Assembly: GCA_033182465.1 (NCBI GenBank)
Contig: CP137318.1
Location: 2,914,001 to 2,978,000 of the forward strand
Length of the DNA: 64,000 bases
Direction of reading: 5' to 3'
Source of the DNA: Sanghuangporus weigelae
Taxonomy: Eukaryota > Basidiomycota > Agaricomycetes > Hymenochaetales > Hymenochaetaceae
The position numbers and the translations under genes are program-made. How positions within the stretch are numbered: position 1 is the first letter of the stretch; each line of letters begins with the position of its first letter. The notes below the pieces were generated by a model that searched no databases, was not told the DNA's origin, and saw only the letters and a list, made by a program, of their open reading frames with translations. This document shows, one piece after another, positions 23,001 through 36,102 of this stretch.

Positions 23001-24087
23001 ATCGACTTGTATAAAGACATTCTGCGAGCCGTGGAAGACTTGTCGACATGTCCATATACGCACGAATCGTTTGCTGAGTTACTTGGACGCATTCAAGCGG
23101 CGGTAAGTACCTGATACGCTTCATTGTTGCTTATTGCTAATTCTGTTCTTTGAAGATCGATCGATTAAACTTGGAAAGTTACGCGAATCTCGAGGACTGG
23201 GTAGCCGAGCTCGACAAACGCATCGAGGAAATTCTTCTAGCCCGACTAACAGCGACTATCCAACGATGGTGCAGCGAGTTTGATAGGACAGACGACGACA
23301 CTCGAACAACCGTACTACGCGATGTTACAAACAAACGACGAGGGGACAAGAGACTAAAAGACGAGAAGCACCAGGATGGGCATCTTGTCATCAAGCCTAT
23401 TGTCCACGAGATCCGCATACAGAACCAAGTCATCTTCCTTGATCCGCCTATTGAATATGCCCGCCAAACATGGATAAAGCAGCTGCATGAATGGCTTGCG
23501 GTCATCTGCAGGCAACAAAGGATACAGAGTTCGCGATACGAGATTGGCTTGCAGATGCAGGTTGGTGTCGTCTCGGAGACGACATACACTTCCCTGGTAA
23601 GTGGACTGTAATGCAGATGATGGGATCTGTGTACTAACGGGCTGCCTTTTAGCTGACGCGGTTTGCTGACAACACACTCGAGCGACCCTTTGCTCTCATA
23701 GAGAGCAAGGTGCAGCAACTAAAGGACTACGTGGCGAAATGGCTGCAATTCCAATCTCTTTGGGACTTAGAAGCCGAATACGTCTTTAATCGACTAGGTG
23801 ACTCGCTTGCTCATTGGCAGCAACTGCTTACGGAGATCAAGAAGGCGCGCTCGACGTTCGACACGTCGGAGACGCAAAAATCGTTCGGCGCTTGCGTCAT
23901 CGACTACGAACAGGTGCAGGCTCGGGTGAATGCTAAATACGACGCCTGGCAGCGAGACATACTCAGTCGCTTCGGCGTGAAGCTCGGTAACGCTATGAAG
24001 GAGATGCATGCGCAGATCCTTAAAGCGCGAAACGAGCTCGAGCAACATTCAATCGATGGTCTCACGGGAGCATCGCGAAGATTCTAG
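20053..24087 (+). CDS. dhc1: Cytoplasmic dynein heavy chain, N-terminal tail as a stand-alone gene (Dhc1-like)
   Basis: Ten exons (20053-20347, 20421-20687, 20744-21199, 21251-21820, 21872-22038, 22093-22170, 22223-22927, 22983-23102, 23156-23596, 23653-24087) keep phase and give 1177 residues. The sequence follows cytoplasmic dynein heavy chain tails: [79 protein letters not shown]. It stops soon after NELEQHSID. There is no linker, AAA ring or stalk, and the next gene downstream is MET2 on the other strand. The tail normally dimerises and binds intermediate and light intermediate chains. In the agaricomycete Schizophyllum commune the heavy chain is encoded by two genes, dhc1 (N-terminal) and dhc2 (motor), and is needed for nuclear migration. 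This gene fits dhc1. Confidence 0.93.
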
Positions 24088-24567
24088 TTTGCGTCCGAGT
24101 CGTTGTCTTTTCAGTTTGGGCTGTTCTAGTACAATACATGCCGTATACTCACGTACTTTATCATCCACTGCTCTGGCTATTGTTGTTACACTTTCTTTTT
24201 TCGTTCCTACATCTGGTTATTGATGCTGCATATGTCACTCCTTCCTCTCGACACTGTCTGTACACACTCCTTTCTCTTTGTTGTCACGACGCAATTCTGT
24301 TTCATAACCATATATGTATTTGTTTTTGGCTCTGGCTCCGGATACCACATCTCCACCCGGTAATGATGTCTCTATCGGATAGAAATGACTCTTCTCCGTT
24401 TTCTATATCTTCGGATACTATATGTTTAATGCTATGCGTACATGCTCAGATGTCCGTGCATTGAGTACAAGAAAAACAAGGCAGCCAAAGAGAGAAGAAT
24501 CACTTTTGAGGAGACAGTGAAAAGCATCTGAGTTGAACAGACGTGGAGAAATGTATGCATAAATAAA
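24088..24567. other. Convergent intergenic region after the dynein tail gene
   Basis: About 480 bp, T- and C-rich, between convergent 3' ends. I looked in all + frames for a continuation of dynein (linker or AAA1) and saw none. Confidence 0.6.
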
Positions 24568-26025
24568 CTACCAGCGCGTGATATCTGCCTCCGCCTCGCC
24601 AAAGACACTAGTCTTCTTTATTTCGAAGTCTTCCACAGGAGCCTCATCCATCCCCGCGTCGTAATACGAAGGAAACTCTCTCTTCAAGTATCCAAGTATG
24701 TGAGTATTGATCTGTTGAAACTCCAAAAGGAAGCCATCGTGACCATCGGGAGAGTTAATTATGACGAGCTCGGCTTCAGGTATATGTTCTGCGATCTCCT
24801 TTTGTTCGGAGACCATGAACAGTCCATCACTTTGTATACCAATGACTAGGGCACGAGGAGGGAGAGTCGATAAGACGTGGGCGAGAGCGTGAGACTCGTC
24901 TTCGGGAGATTGGATATCGTATCGACCTCGCGAAATGTCGTGAGTGTCCATCTTGCGAGTGATATGAATATAACAGTTCGCGTCAAACCGCGAGGTGAAT
25001 TTATCTCCCTGGTAGCGCAAGTATGATTGCGCAGAGAAGATCGAAGGTGTGGAGAAAGGGGCATTGACGATCGCTCCCGGTGAATTGGGTCTTGAATCCT
25101 GAGCACCGCGCGCCAGGCGGGGCTTCGCATACTTATGCCCGTCATTATGTGCTGCGACGTGCAATCCTAGCGGTGAATGGGGCGGGGTCATGATTTCACC
25201 GTTCTTCGAGGTTTTCTGCGGCTTGCGTCCAAAGCGCGACTCAAAGCTATCGCGCGAACGGTAGGTGAGTAGAGCAGCCATACGCGCTGCTGCAAGACCT
25301 GAATGTGGTTCTCGGCCAGGAGTGTAGTACCCGTCGTCGTATGCTGGGTCGCTGTAGATACTCTGCCGTTGAGCTTCGCCCCAGCTGATGCACCACGCAG
25401 AGTGTCGTGCGGAGGTCGCGATGGGGATTATGCGCCGCACGAATCCTGACGGTGTGCAGAGTGGCCACTCGAGTACGGTCATGCCTCCCATAGACCCACC
25501 AATTACTACAGCAACGGAACGAACGCCTAGGTGATCAAGGACGAGTTTGTGCAACCTTGCGAGTCATGAGTTAGAATTACTATTGAGATAAACGCGAGCG
25601 GACTCACCGAACGTCGTCTCGGATACTCGTGGCAGGGAACTCTGGACCATAGGGCTCACCAGTTTCAGGATTGGTAGTTACGGGAGATGCGGAGCCATAC
25701 GGTGAGCCCATGGTATTAGCACAGAAAATGAAATATCTCCTCGAGTCGAACGCCTTGCCAGGACCCATCAGAGGTCCCCACCTACCCACACAATTTCAGC
25801 TTTCTTCCTCTAATCAACGAAATTTGCCAATGCGTACCAATCTTCAACATCCGAGCTACCCGTAAATGCATGGCAAATGACCATAACATTATTCCTCTCC
25901 ACATTTTGCTTACCCCACGTCTTGTACGCAACGGGCACTTCACGCAGAACAACGCCTGACTCGAGGGTAAAGGAAGGAACAAAGAAATATTGTTGGTCAA
26001 TCAGCTTAGCATAGCGGCTGGTCAT
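24568..26025 (-). CDS. MET2: Homoserine O-acetyltransferase
   Basis: Three exons (26025-25838, 25781-25608, 25555-24568) join in phase and give 449 residues. The order is typical: [53 protein letters not shown], then the nucleophile elbow [15 protein letters not shown] with the active Ser. The acid lies in [12 protein letters not shown] and the His in [13 protein letters not shown]. The enzyme acetylates L-homoserine with acetyl-CoA, the committed step into methionine synthesis in fungi. An insert of about 90 residues, rich in Pro and Ser (about residues 210-300), sits between core helices, as in other fungal homologues. Likely cytosolic. It is convergent with the dynein gene. Confidence 0.95.
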
Positions 26026-26516
26026 TATGGGAGAAGGAAGAAAGAAAAGCAGGGTCTATCGGAAGTTAAGTAGCCTTTTATACATATAGATATATGCGTA
26101 TCGTATCGTATCTAGAAGGACTTGTGTGTGTCGATCCATGGTATTGCGCCGATCTCAGACTTTTGCCTTCCGCGGATCACCGTTACCTGAAAATATATAT
26201 CTGACGACATAAACCCGGAGCATCATCCTGAGCCTGAGAAGACACATTCCTCATATTTAACAGACATTTGTCTCTGTCATCGGTTGTGGATCTGAATCCC
26301 TTGCAGTTGATGACGTGCTGCAGGAAAAAGATTGCCTCATTCAATTCAATAATTCCAGTCTAGCAAAGTAAGGATTAAAAGTACAAAACCCACCCCACGT
26401 GTATAAAGCCACGATGATCTTGGATAAAATGCTATGTAATAAGTAACGCAAAGCAACGAAGACTATGGTTGGGCATGACGCCGATACTGAATGTAGAGAA
26501 GAGCAAGAAATTGCAG
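26026..26516. other. MET2 upstream region and VPS4 3' flank
   Basis: About 490 bp. A TATATGCG/ATATATGCG-like AT stretch at 26085-26100 lies about 60-75 bp upstream of the MET2 start (minus strand). No coding frame was seen; the ORF at 26469-27083 on the other strand is antisense to VPS4. Confidence 0.4.
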
Positions 26517-28309
<1,793 letters not shown>

Positions 28310-28810
28310 CACGAGAGGCTTTGGGGTGATGTCGAAGCAGGAACGAGAGATCTTGAGTTCGGCAACGGCACTCTATAACTTCACGCTGCAGACTTTCCCA
28401 CGCATCATTAGTGACTTTAAATCTTAATTCATGTATGGTCTATTCTCTAAAGCCATCATCAACACATAGTAAGCTCTCGCAAAGTGCAAATGTATATAAA
28501 ATAATGACAGTAACAAAAGTACATTGAGGCTCTCAAAAATTATTTGACACTGTTATAACATCTCTGAATGGAAAGCAAAGTACTGCATGAAAGCTGTACA
28601 TCAAGGGCTGACACTTACAAACGATATCACCTGGTGAGTGCATGGCCCCAAATGATCATATGCGAATCCGAGCCGAAAGGCCCCCATAATCCCTCATAAG
28701 AAGGTGGCAAGAATGGTCGGCAAAATACGTGGAACGTGGAACTGAAGCAGAGGGGGGAAATCGTAATATCGAGACATGTCCCGAACGTCGTGACCGGTGC
28801 GAGTGCCGTA
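28310..28810. other. Intergenic region
   Basis: About 500 bp between two minus-strand genes: VPS4 promoter and kinase 3' flank. It is AT-rich at 28430-28600. No gene was seen. Confidence 0.4.
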
Positions 28811-30699
28811 TCAGGAACTCTCGCGTGCCTGTGCTTCAGCAAGCGCACGCGCATATACATGGACGTGAGACGCTTTCTCCACGACGTGGCAAACTTCGAT
28901 GCCCTGCACCCATGGGAACGCTACGATATCTTCTATAGTCCAACGATGCTTGGGATCAGGATCGAGCATCTTGCGAATCAACGGGCGACAAGCACGGGGT
29001 GACAAATTATTGATTGTCGGAGGGCATGCGGCCGTAGTTGGATTTGACGAAGAGCATGCCTGCACATATGCGGCATATAGAGGATCCGACAACTGTGCTA
29101 CTCTCCACGGAAGTTCTTGAAAGTGTAGACAGTAGTACACAACACCGCAGGCCCATATGTCAACCAAACGAGCATCGTAAGCTGGAAAAATGTTGGTTAA
29201 GCGTCAAATCGGATAAACATGATTGTTACTCGGCTCGACATACGTTTACCAGCGAATTGCTCCGGAGCAATATACGGCTCGCTCCCACAAAGACCTGTAG
29301 ACATGTGGACCGTCGACTCCCAAGGAAGACGGTATACGGTGGATGCACCGTAGTCTCCAATCTAAGATGATTCAACATAAGAAACATCATTTGGACAGAA
29401 CAAGTAATAAGACCTTCAGCTGTCCCTTCGAGTTGAAGAACAAATTCTCTGGCTTGATATCCCGATGCGCAACGCCTTGGCTGTGCAAGTAAGCAACACC
29501 AGTCAAGATTTGCTTGAAGCAGCATTCGACCTCGCTTGGCGACATTCCGCCCTTTTTGATTGCGGCATACAGATCGCCACCCGGACAAAATTCCATCACC
29601 TCGCACCAGTGTTTATTTTCGTCCTGAATCAGGTCAACCGTCTCGACAATATTGACATGATGTAACGTTGACGATATACAGAATTCCGCGGTGAGTTTCT
29701 TTACGTATTCCTTTTCCGACTCAGCCTTTCGCCTCTTTCGGAATTCCTACAGGGAAAAGAGTTAAAAATATATATCAACAATAATGCATGATGACCAACC
29801 TTGACAGCGTAAAGTTTCTCATCAGAACGGTCCCACTTGTGAGCTAACCGAACAACTGAAGTGGCTCCTTTCCCAATAGCAAGCCGCTCGCATACACCGT
29901 ATTTCTGTGACAGACTGACGGTGCTTTCGCCCGCGTTAGAACGTCGGTCACCATCGGAATCTGCTTTACTGCTGGCTGAGGACCTCGCAGACGACTTGCG
30001 GTGTAGCTTTGGCGTGCCGGCTAATAAGTCCTTAAGTTGGAACTTATGTCCTCCTTCCGAATGGACAGACGGCGGGCGAGACGCCGGTTTGGGTCGCGAA
30101 GGTGTTGGTGTAAGGGTCGATTCCGAAGGGCGCGATGGAAGTTCTCTCGAGGGTAAGGCCGAACTGACGATGCCTGTTTTTAGCCTTTCTTCGGACTTAG
30201 AGGACGACACCGACGGCCGCCTAGAGCGATTCGCTGGGACCACCGTTGGGCGGCCATAGTTCACACTGGGGACCCTGCTGTTTGCGCGGCTGGGAGGACG
30301 GGTCGACGACGCGCTAGGTGGCCAACTTTCTTCGTCCGACGAAGATTCCCCTGGTGACTCAGCAGGAGGAGTCTCCAAACCAGTAGATGGCACGATGGTC
30401 GTCTGCTGCATGACAAGATGACCTAATTCACCCTTGGTGTAACCTGGTTCCTTGGGGAATGCGCCGGCCTCGGGGGGAGGGAGTGGAATCGAGCTGGGTG
30501 ACCTAGGAGCAGTAGGACGCGCTGTTGGTTTTGCATCACCACGGGGAGTATTTGAAGATGGTTTTGAGAGGTTAAACTTGTTGAGGAAAGAGTTCCGACG
30601 AGACTTGGGCAATCTCGCAAGACTGACATCATGAGGGGGTTTGTCGGACCCATCGGGCCCCTCACCCTCAGCCTGTGAGGTTTCCTGAGAGTCTTGCAT
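28811..30699 (-). CDS. Hal4/Npr1-like Ser/Thr protein kinase
   Basis: Four exons (30699-29800, 29746-29414, 29361-29244, 29181-28811) join in phase and give 573 residues. The first 260 residues are disordered and rich in Ser, Pro and Arg. The kinase domain starts at KYGVCERLAIGKGATSVVRL (Gly loop) with the ATP Lys in LYAVKEF. It continues with CPGGDLYAAIKKGGMS, YLHSQGVAHRDIKPENLFFN (catalytic loop) and GSEPYIAPEQFAGK (APE). Layout and motifs fit the fungal Hal4/Sat4-Hal5-Npr1 group, which controls transporters and ion homeostasis. The Mg-binding motif reads GDYGAS rather than DFG; the metal-binding Asp is kept. The upstream region to eL19 is long, 1.4 kb. Confidence 0.88.
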
Positions 30700-32184
30700 G
30701 ACTGGGCGGATGTAGGAAAGAGAGGAAGGGATGTCGTGGGGTGCCAGAATAGAAAATTACGAGAGCCACAAATATGGAAGAAGTTTGTGAAGAGCAAAGG
30801 AATTCAACCGAAGTGAGCTGAAGCGCTGAATATTACAAAAGGATGTTTATTGACACGACATGATGCACGAGAGAATCAAAAGGGGTGCAGTGCAGGCAAG
30901 CAAGCGATATACGGGGCGAGAGAGGGCTCAACGTGCAGAGGAGGTGACCAGGCGAGGCAAGGCAGGCCAACCTCGTGCACAGACGAGACGTGTCGGGGCG
31001 ACTGAGTGTTGCAGCCGCTGGTCGTGGTCGAAAGCAAAGGTAAGTCCGGTTGACCGTGCCCGTGCCCTCCTCTGTTGCAGCTCGTCACGTCATGCATTCC
31101 CACCTCGGCCCGTTCCGGTAACGGTCACGTACTTCTCACGTGAGTCACATTCCGCTTCCTTGCTCCGCTGACCTGGAAGTTTTTATCCCTTGAAGCATCT
31201 ATTTATCCCGCTATCTCCACCATCTCCTCTCTCGTAACGCGTGTCATTTGCCGCATGTCATCCCCTATCCCACATTTTATTCTCCTTGTTCAAAGTTTCC
31301 TGGTCACGATTGCTGCATCATCAGAGGACACGTAAGGGCGGGACATCTCAGCACCGAGCGTCCATGCGAAATCTGCCAATGCACCTTGTTTGCCTATTTG
31401 CGCGGTCATTTAATCTCCGAAGCACGTTTGTCTTGGCAACGAAGACCTGGATGTGACACGAGAGGGGAACAGACGAACAGATTTAGTTGCCATTACTCCG
31501 TGTTCGCCGCGAGCTTGCTTACAGGCGCTCCTCGATCGGCGATTTGAATTTGAGCAGGAGGCAAACGGGAAGATCAGCCACGCAGCGGAAGAAGTTCTTT
31601 TGATAAAAGATCTGTTGATGTGAGGCAGAGAGGACTTTCTGCCATTCGCGCCGGGTCGCTTGTATTGTCGTGCTTTTTGCATGTTTGGAGTATCCTGGGC
31701 CCTGGACTTCTTTTCCATACATTTTGGATGAAAATATTCATATTCAAGTATCTGCTAACAGCTGTCGGGTCGTCTTTTCGTGCCTCCATTCCGACCTAAA
31801 CCTAGATCAACGATGTAATACCGGGGCGACCGTACGAGATAATAGCCAAAACCAGTTATTTCTTAAAGACAGAAAAATAGATCAAGATGTTGTCTCTGTG
31901 CTAATTAATATTGATAATACTAACGAGGAACGAGAACACTAAGTAGTAACTAGTACTGGTATTCACAAGAACTCATATTTGAACTTCGAAGTCACGAGAA
32001 GAAGTTACGTAAAGCACAAGGTCGTGGGATATGAATTCCAAACGTAGAGTAACTGTACAGCAGAAACAATCAGGGCAGTAATAATCGCCTCTCGCTGCCA
32101 TCGACATCCTTAAGAACAAGGTGAGCAACGTCTGTTTCTGTCTTCTGGTGAGCTTCGTTGCTGAAACGAGACCCCGTAGCCGCC
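30700..32184. other. Long divergent intergenic region between kinase and eL19
   Basis: About 1.5 kb without a supported gene. It contains purine-rich and CACGTG/TGAGTCA words around 31137-31147 (E-box-like and Gcn4-like). Several open frames of about 100 codons show no protein-like composition. A 5' UTR intron for eL19 is likely at its right end, from a GTGAGC donor near 32120 to an AG just before 32180. Confidence 0.5.
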
Positions 32185-32898
32185 ATGGTCAACCTTCGCT
32201 CTCAAAAGCGGCTTGCCGCCTCCGTCGCCGGCGTCGGCAAGCGCAAGATCTGGCTCGATCCCGCAGAACAGTCAGAGATTGGCAACGCCAACTCACGAAC
32301 TCATGTTAAAAAGCTCATTAAGGATGGACGAATAATCATCAAGCCTGCTACCGTCCACTCGCGCGCTCGTACCCGCGACTTGCATGCTGCGAAGCGCAAG
32401 GGGCGTCACACTGGTTACGGTAAACGAAAGGGTACCGCCGAGGCCCGTATGCCGACGAAGGTGCAATGGATGCGTAGACAGCGTGTTCTCAGGCGGTTGT
32501 TGAGGAAATATCGCGAGGCGGGTAAAATTGACAAGCATCTGTGCGTATTCCATCTGGTCTTGCGTCACATTATGTGTAACTCATGTGTTCACACGATCGC
32601 ATCGATGAATAGCTACCACTCCCTTTACCTCAAGTCGAAGGGTAACGTTTTCAAGAACAAGCGTGTGTTGATGGAGTACATCCACAAGGCGAAGGCTGAG
32701 AAATCGCGTACGAAGGTGCTCACTGACCAGATGGAGGCACGCCGTATCAAGAACAAGGTTCGTTCAGTAAAGTATCATAGAGGAAGACTGTATTCACGAA
32801 CACCTTTTCAGGCTGCTCGTGACCGTCGCCAAGCCCGCTTGTTGGAGAAGAGGCAGGCAATCATTGCCATTGAGCACGAGGAAGAAGTCAAAGAGTAA
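32185..32898 (+). CDS. RPL19: Cytosolic large-subunit ribosomal protein eL19
   Basis: Three coding exons (32185-32540, 32613-32757, 32812-32898) give 195 residues, the usual eL19 length. The start [20 protein letters not shown] is diagnostic, followed by [36 protein letters not shown] and the long basic C-terminal helix ending [10 protein letters not shown]. The ATG sits in a near-ideal context (GCCGCCATGG). A probable 5' UTR intron ends 5-6 bases before the ATG, a common arrangement in highly expressed fungal ribosomal protein genes. Role: structural protein of the 60S subunit whose C-terminal helix helps bridge to 40S. Confidence 0.97.
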   Translation: MVNLRSQKRLAASVAGVGKRKIWLDPAEQSEIGNANSRTHVKKLIKDGRIIIKPATVHSRARTRDLHAAKRKGRHTGYGKRKGTAEARMPTKVQWMRRQRVLRRLLRKYREAGKIDKHLCVFHLVLRHIMCNSCVHTIASMNSYHSLYLKSKGNVFKNKRVLMEYIHKAKAEKSRTKVLTDQMEARRIKNKVRSVKYHRGRLYSRTPFQAARDRRQARLLEKRQAIIAIEHEEEVKE

Positions 32899-33211
32899 TT
32901 GCATTGCATATACAAGCATTGTGACTTCCTTCCTGTACTCATGTTTATGTGCGACCATTGTGATATGCCATGCTCCGCTTATGCACTCTTTTTCCTGTTA
33001 TTGATTGCTGTGTGCTTTGCGTGAAAGATAAAAGAAGTACTTACTGTGTAATTGCATGAATAATGGCTTTGAAGTCATCAATATTATTGGGAACACCTTG
33101 CCCTTGTTCTACTTACTGGTAGTCTACTACTGGCACGGAGTGCCTTCTCCAGTTTCCTTGTCTCGCTCGAGTGCCAGTACGTGATCATTGTCGCGGCACG
33201 TACTATGCAAT
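32899..33211. other. Intergenic region between eL19 and the acetyltransferase
   Basis: About 310 bp: eL19 3' UTR and the promoter of the next gene. Nothing further was seen. Confidence 0.35.
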
Positions 33212-35870
33212 ATGGCAAGAACGAGAGATCGTAGACCAAGCGCTGATGCTGAAGAACGTCAATTCGCGGGTGGGTGTGCTGATCTATCTACTTCACTCTC
33301 CTACACTACAAGTAACAATGGATCTACATCAACATCTTTCTGGACAGCGGACATGAACGGACATGAAAATCATCGAGTGTACGAGGAGAACGAATGGAGT
33401 GCAGCTGAAGCATTAATGGGCATTAATGCAAGTCCAACAACCAGTCACGCAAATGAACCACCGCCGCCCACATCTGCTTCCTCGAGAGTCCACCCTCCGC
33501 CACTTACCTTACAGAACCCCGAAAAATCTTTTGAGATTTCTCAGTCTCATAGACGCGCTAGTGCGACACCGCGAGCTTCTGCAAGTACGAACGGGCGTAG
33601 GAGAACTCGGGGAAGGGCTTCGATTAAGGTCGTCGTCGAGGACAATGACGACAGTACAATTAGTTCGGCGCAAAACAATGGCCACTCTGCCGGAGGACGC
33701 TTTGATTCTGTTTTTGCTGAGCCTCGCCATGATTCTTTATCTGTGCACTCTGAGCCCGAGGATGTGCGGACGCTTCGTCAAACTAACGGCTTAGAACACA
33801 GTGAAGAGCTTCGCGAAGACACTACGTTCTTCGAAAACAAGGTGGACACTCCGACAATGTCAACTAGGAATAGGCGAAAACGGAAACGGAGTGAGTCTGT
33901 GAGTGTTGCGGCTGTTTCCCGCGGCCGAATAGACGATGTCCCGGACGACATACGGGCGACGGATGGAAGGGACGACGGGGAACATACTGAACTTATTGAT
34001 GCAGTCAGTCAGTCTCTATCCGAGCCTCAAATACCAGCGCCGTCTGCTGCAATACAGATGGCAGAGGACCAGATGCAGAATGAAGTTGGTGGTCCAGCAA
34101 ACCCAAAGACCGAATTGATGGCGAATGGGACGAATGGACGTAAGTCTAGGCCGAGGAACTTCGACAAAGTGGTCTTTGGGCGATGGTTGATCAAGACTTG
34201 GTCCGTTTATTTTCTGTCGAAAGTCTAATGGTCGTGCATCTTGACGTATCTTCAGGTATTACTCGCCGTACCCAATTCAAGCCACTGAGGATGACAATGT
34301 GTCTGCATCAGCAAATCCAAATCGTCACTCTGTGGCTATTTCTGCGAACCGAGGCCAGCAATCGAAGCGTGGAAGTACTCGGGTTCGTCAGCGTCCTCAG
34401 AACTCGGAGGATGGTACTCCTGTCGAGAAGCCTATGCTATGGGTCTGTGACAGATGCTTCAAATATATGCAAGAGGGAAGCTTGTACGAGCTGCATTCGG
34501 TATGTTGTTTCGTAGTATCAGGCTTGACCTTCTTTGCGGTTAGATAATAACTGAACGTCATTTATTCAGAGGTTCTGCGATAAGATGAAGCCTCCTGGAC
34601 GGATAGTATACCAACGAGGTGCACATGTCATCTATGAAATTGACGGGGCCAAAGACAAGGTGAGCAACTCCTTGTCATTGACGCTGGCGCAATCTGTACT
34701 GAGCGAGATAGCACAGTTGTATTGTCAGAATTTATCCTTGTTTGGGAAACTGTTCATTGATATCAAGACTCTTTTCTACGATTGTGAAAACTGTAAGAAA
34801 GCGTTTTTTTTTCGGTTGTTAACCACTTGGCTGACATTCGACATAGTCATGTTTTACGTCTTAACTGAAGGCGATAGACATCAAGACCACGTTATAGGCT
34901 TCTTTTCTAAGGTAAGACTCATCGAACAAGTCTCATGTATGTCCAGTTCTGAATCCGCACAACAGGAGAAAGTGTCATATGACGATTACAACCTTGCTTG
35001 CATTATCACATTCCCACCCTATCAACGAAAGCGATACGGGATGCTCATGATTGAATTCAGTACGTGCCCTAAGCTCGTCGGTAGAGCGTGCCTTTCATAT
35101 ATTTGACTACTAGGCTATGAACTTTCTCGTCGTGCTGGGAAGCTGGGGACCCCAGAACGGCCATTATCCGAACTCGGTCTCCGAACTTACCTGACTTACT
35201 GGACAGGAGCATTGGTTCAGTTCTTCAGGTCCGTGTTGGCGTATTCTTTTTCCGAATCCTGTAACTTAGTAATCTGCTCCCCTAATAAGACGCGTGCTCT
35301 CCGTTCAACCCCTGTCAGATATACCGAGAGATCAGCAACGACCAGTCGACGATGACCTAATCCGCTTTCTTGAAGCTCGAGACTTGAATAGGAAGAGAAG
35401 AAAGAGCGGGAAGGACACTGGTGATAATAGCTACAAAAATAGAGTATGGGAGAGTGGACTTGAGAATCAATACAACACGGGCGATGTTGTAGCGGCGACG
35501 AACGGGGCTAATGGTACGTTTAGATGAAGAACATGGTTCTCGACATTAGTTCATGCTAAAAGATTACTTCAAAGATGTCCTGTATAGTCGTATGCGCTGG
35601 ATGCGGACCTCATCAAACCACGATGGAAGCGCGACAACCCACGTCTTTTCTAGGTGTGCATTGGAGGACATCGCCAACGCGACAGGAATTCGAACCGAAG
35701 ACGTCGCGTTCACGCTTCACGAATGTGGTTTGCTGCAGAGAATTCAAGCATTAGACCGAGAAGAGACCGAGGAAGTTATCGTTATTTCCCGAGAAATGGT
35801 GGAAGAGGTTGCCAGGGAGTTCAAGGTAAAGAGTAAAATGTGCATGGAAATAAAGTTCTGTACAATTTGA
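33212..35870 (+). CDS. MYST-family histone acetyltransferase (Sas3/KAT6-7-like)
   Basis: Nine exons (33212-34200, 34256-34499, 34570-34659, 34717-34792, 34847-34911, 34966-35059, 35114-35228, 35290-35513, 35563-35870) keep phase and give 734 residues. A disordered, charged N-terminus of about 310 residues precedes the MYST core. The core shows FGRWLIKTWYYSPYP, the C2HC zinc finger (CDRCFKYM ... LHSRFC), LFIDIKTLFYDCENFMFYVL, the Cys-containing ACIITFPPYQRKRYGMLMIE (acetyl-CoA loop) and FSYELSRRAGKLGTPERPLS. There is no chromodomain, which argues against Esa1/Tip60 and for the Sas3-like branch. Such enzymes acetylate histone H3 tails in NuA3-type complexes; complex membership here is inference. 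The first in-frame ATG is used (33212). Confidence 0.92.
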
Positions 35871-36102
35871 TTTCAATGCGCTTCCTTCGCTTTTATTTGC
35901 GTGTGTTTGGAATTGTTTGGTATCCATTGGGCGACTAAAATACCAAAACACGCACCGGGTTTATTCTCTCGTGCTTACCACCATTATCCCTTCCGTAGAA
36001 TTTGTGTCTTTTTGGATAGCACAGAAGCATTCCGAAACGCCCAGTCGCTATTTTCTCTTGATTGTATTCTTTGATTCTTTAAACCTGACTTGTGCCACCC
36101 TC

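Noticed and set aside
24088-24567. Hidden continuation of dynein into linker and AAA1
   Set aside because: All three + frames contain stops within short distance and no linker-like sequence; the region ends at the convergent MET2 gene.
30860-31942. Several ORFs of 70-100 codons in the long kinase/eL19 spacer
   Set aside because: None shows protein-like composition, conserved motifs or plausible exon joints.
33188-33211. Upstream extension of the acetyltransferase frame
   Set aside because: The first codon there is TTG, not ATG; the first true ATG is at 33212.
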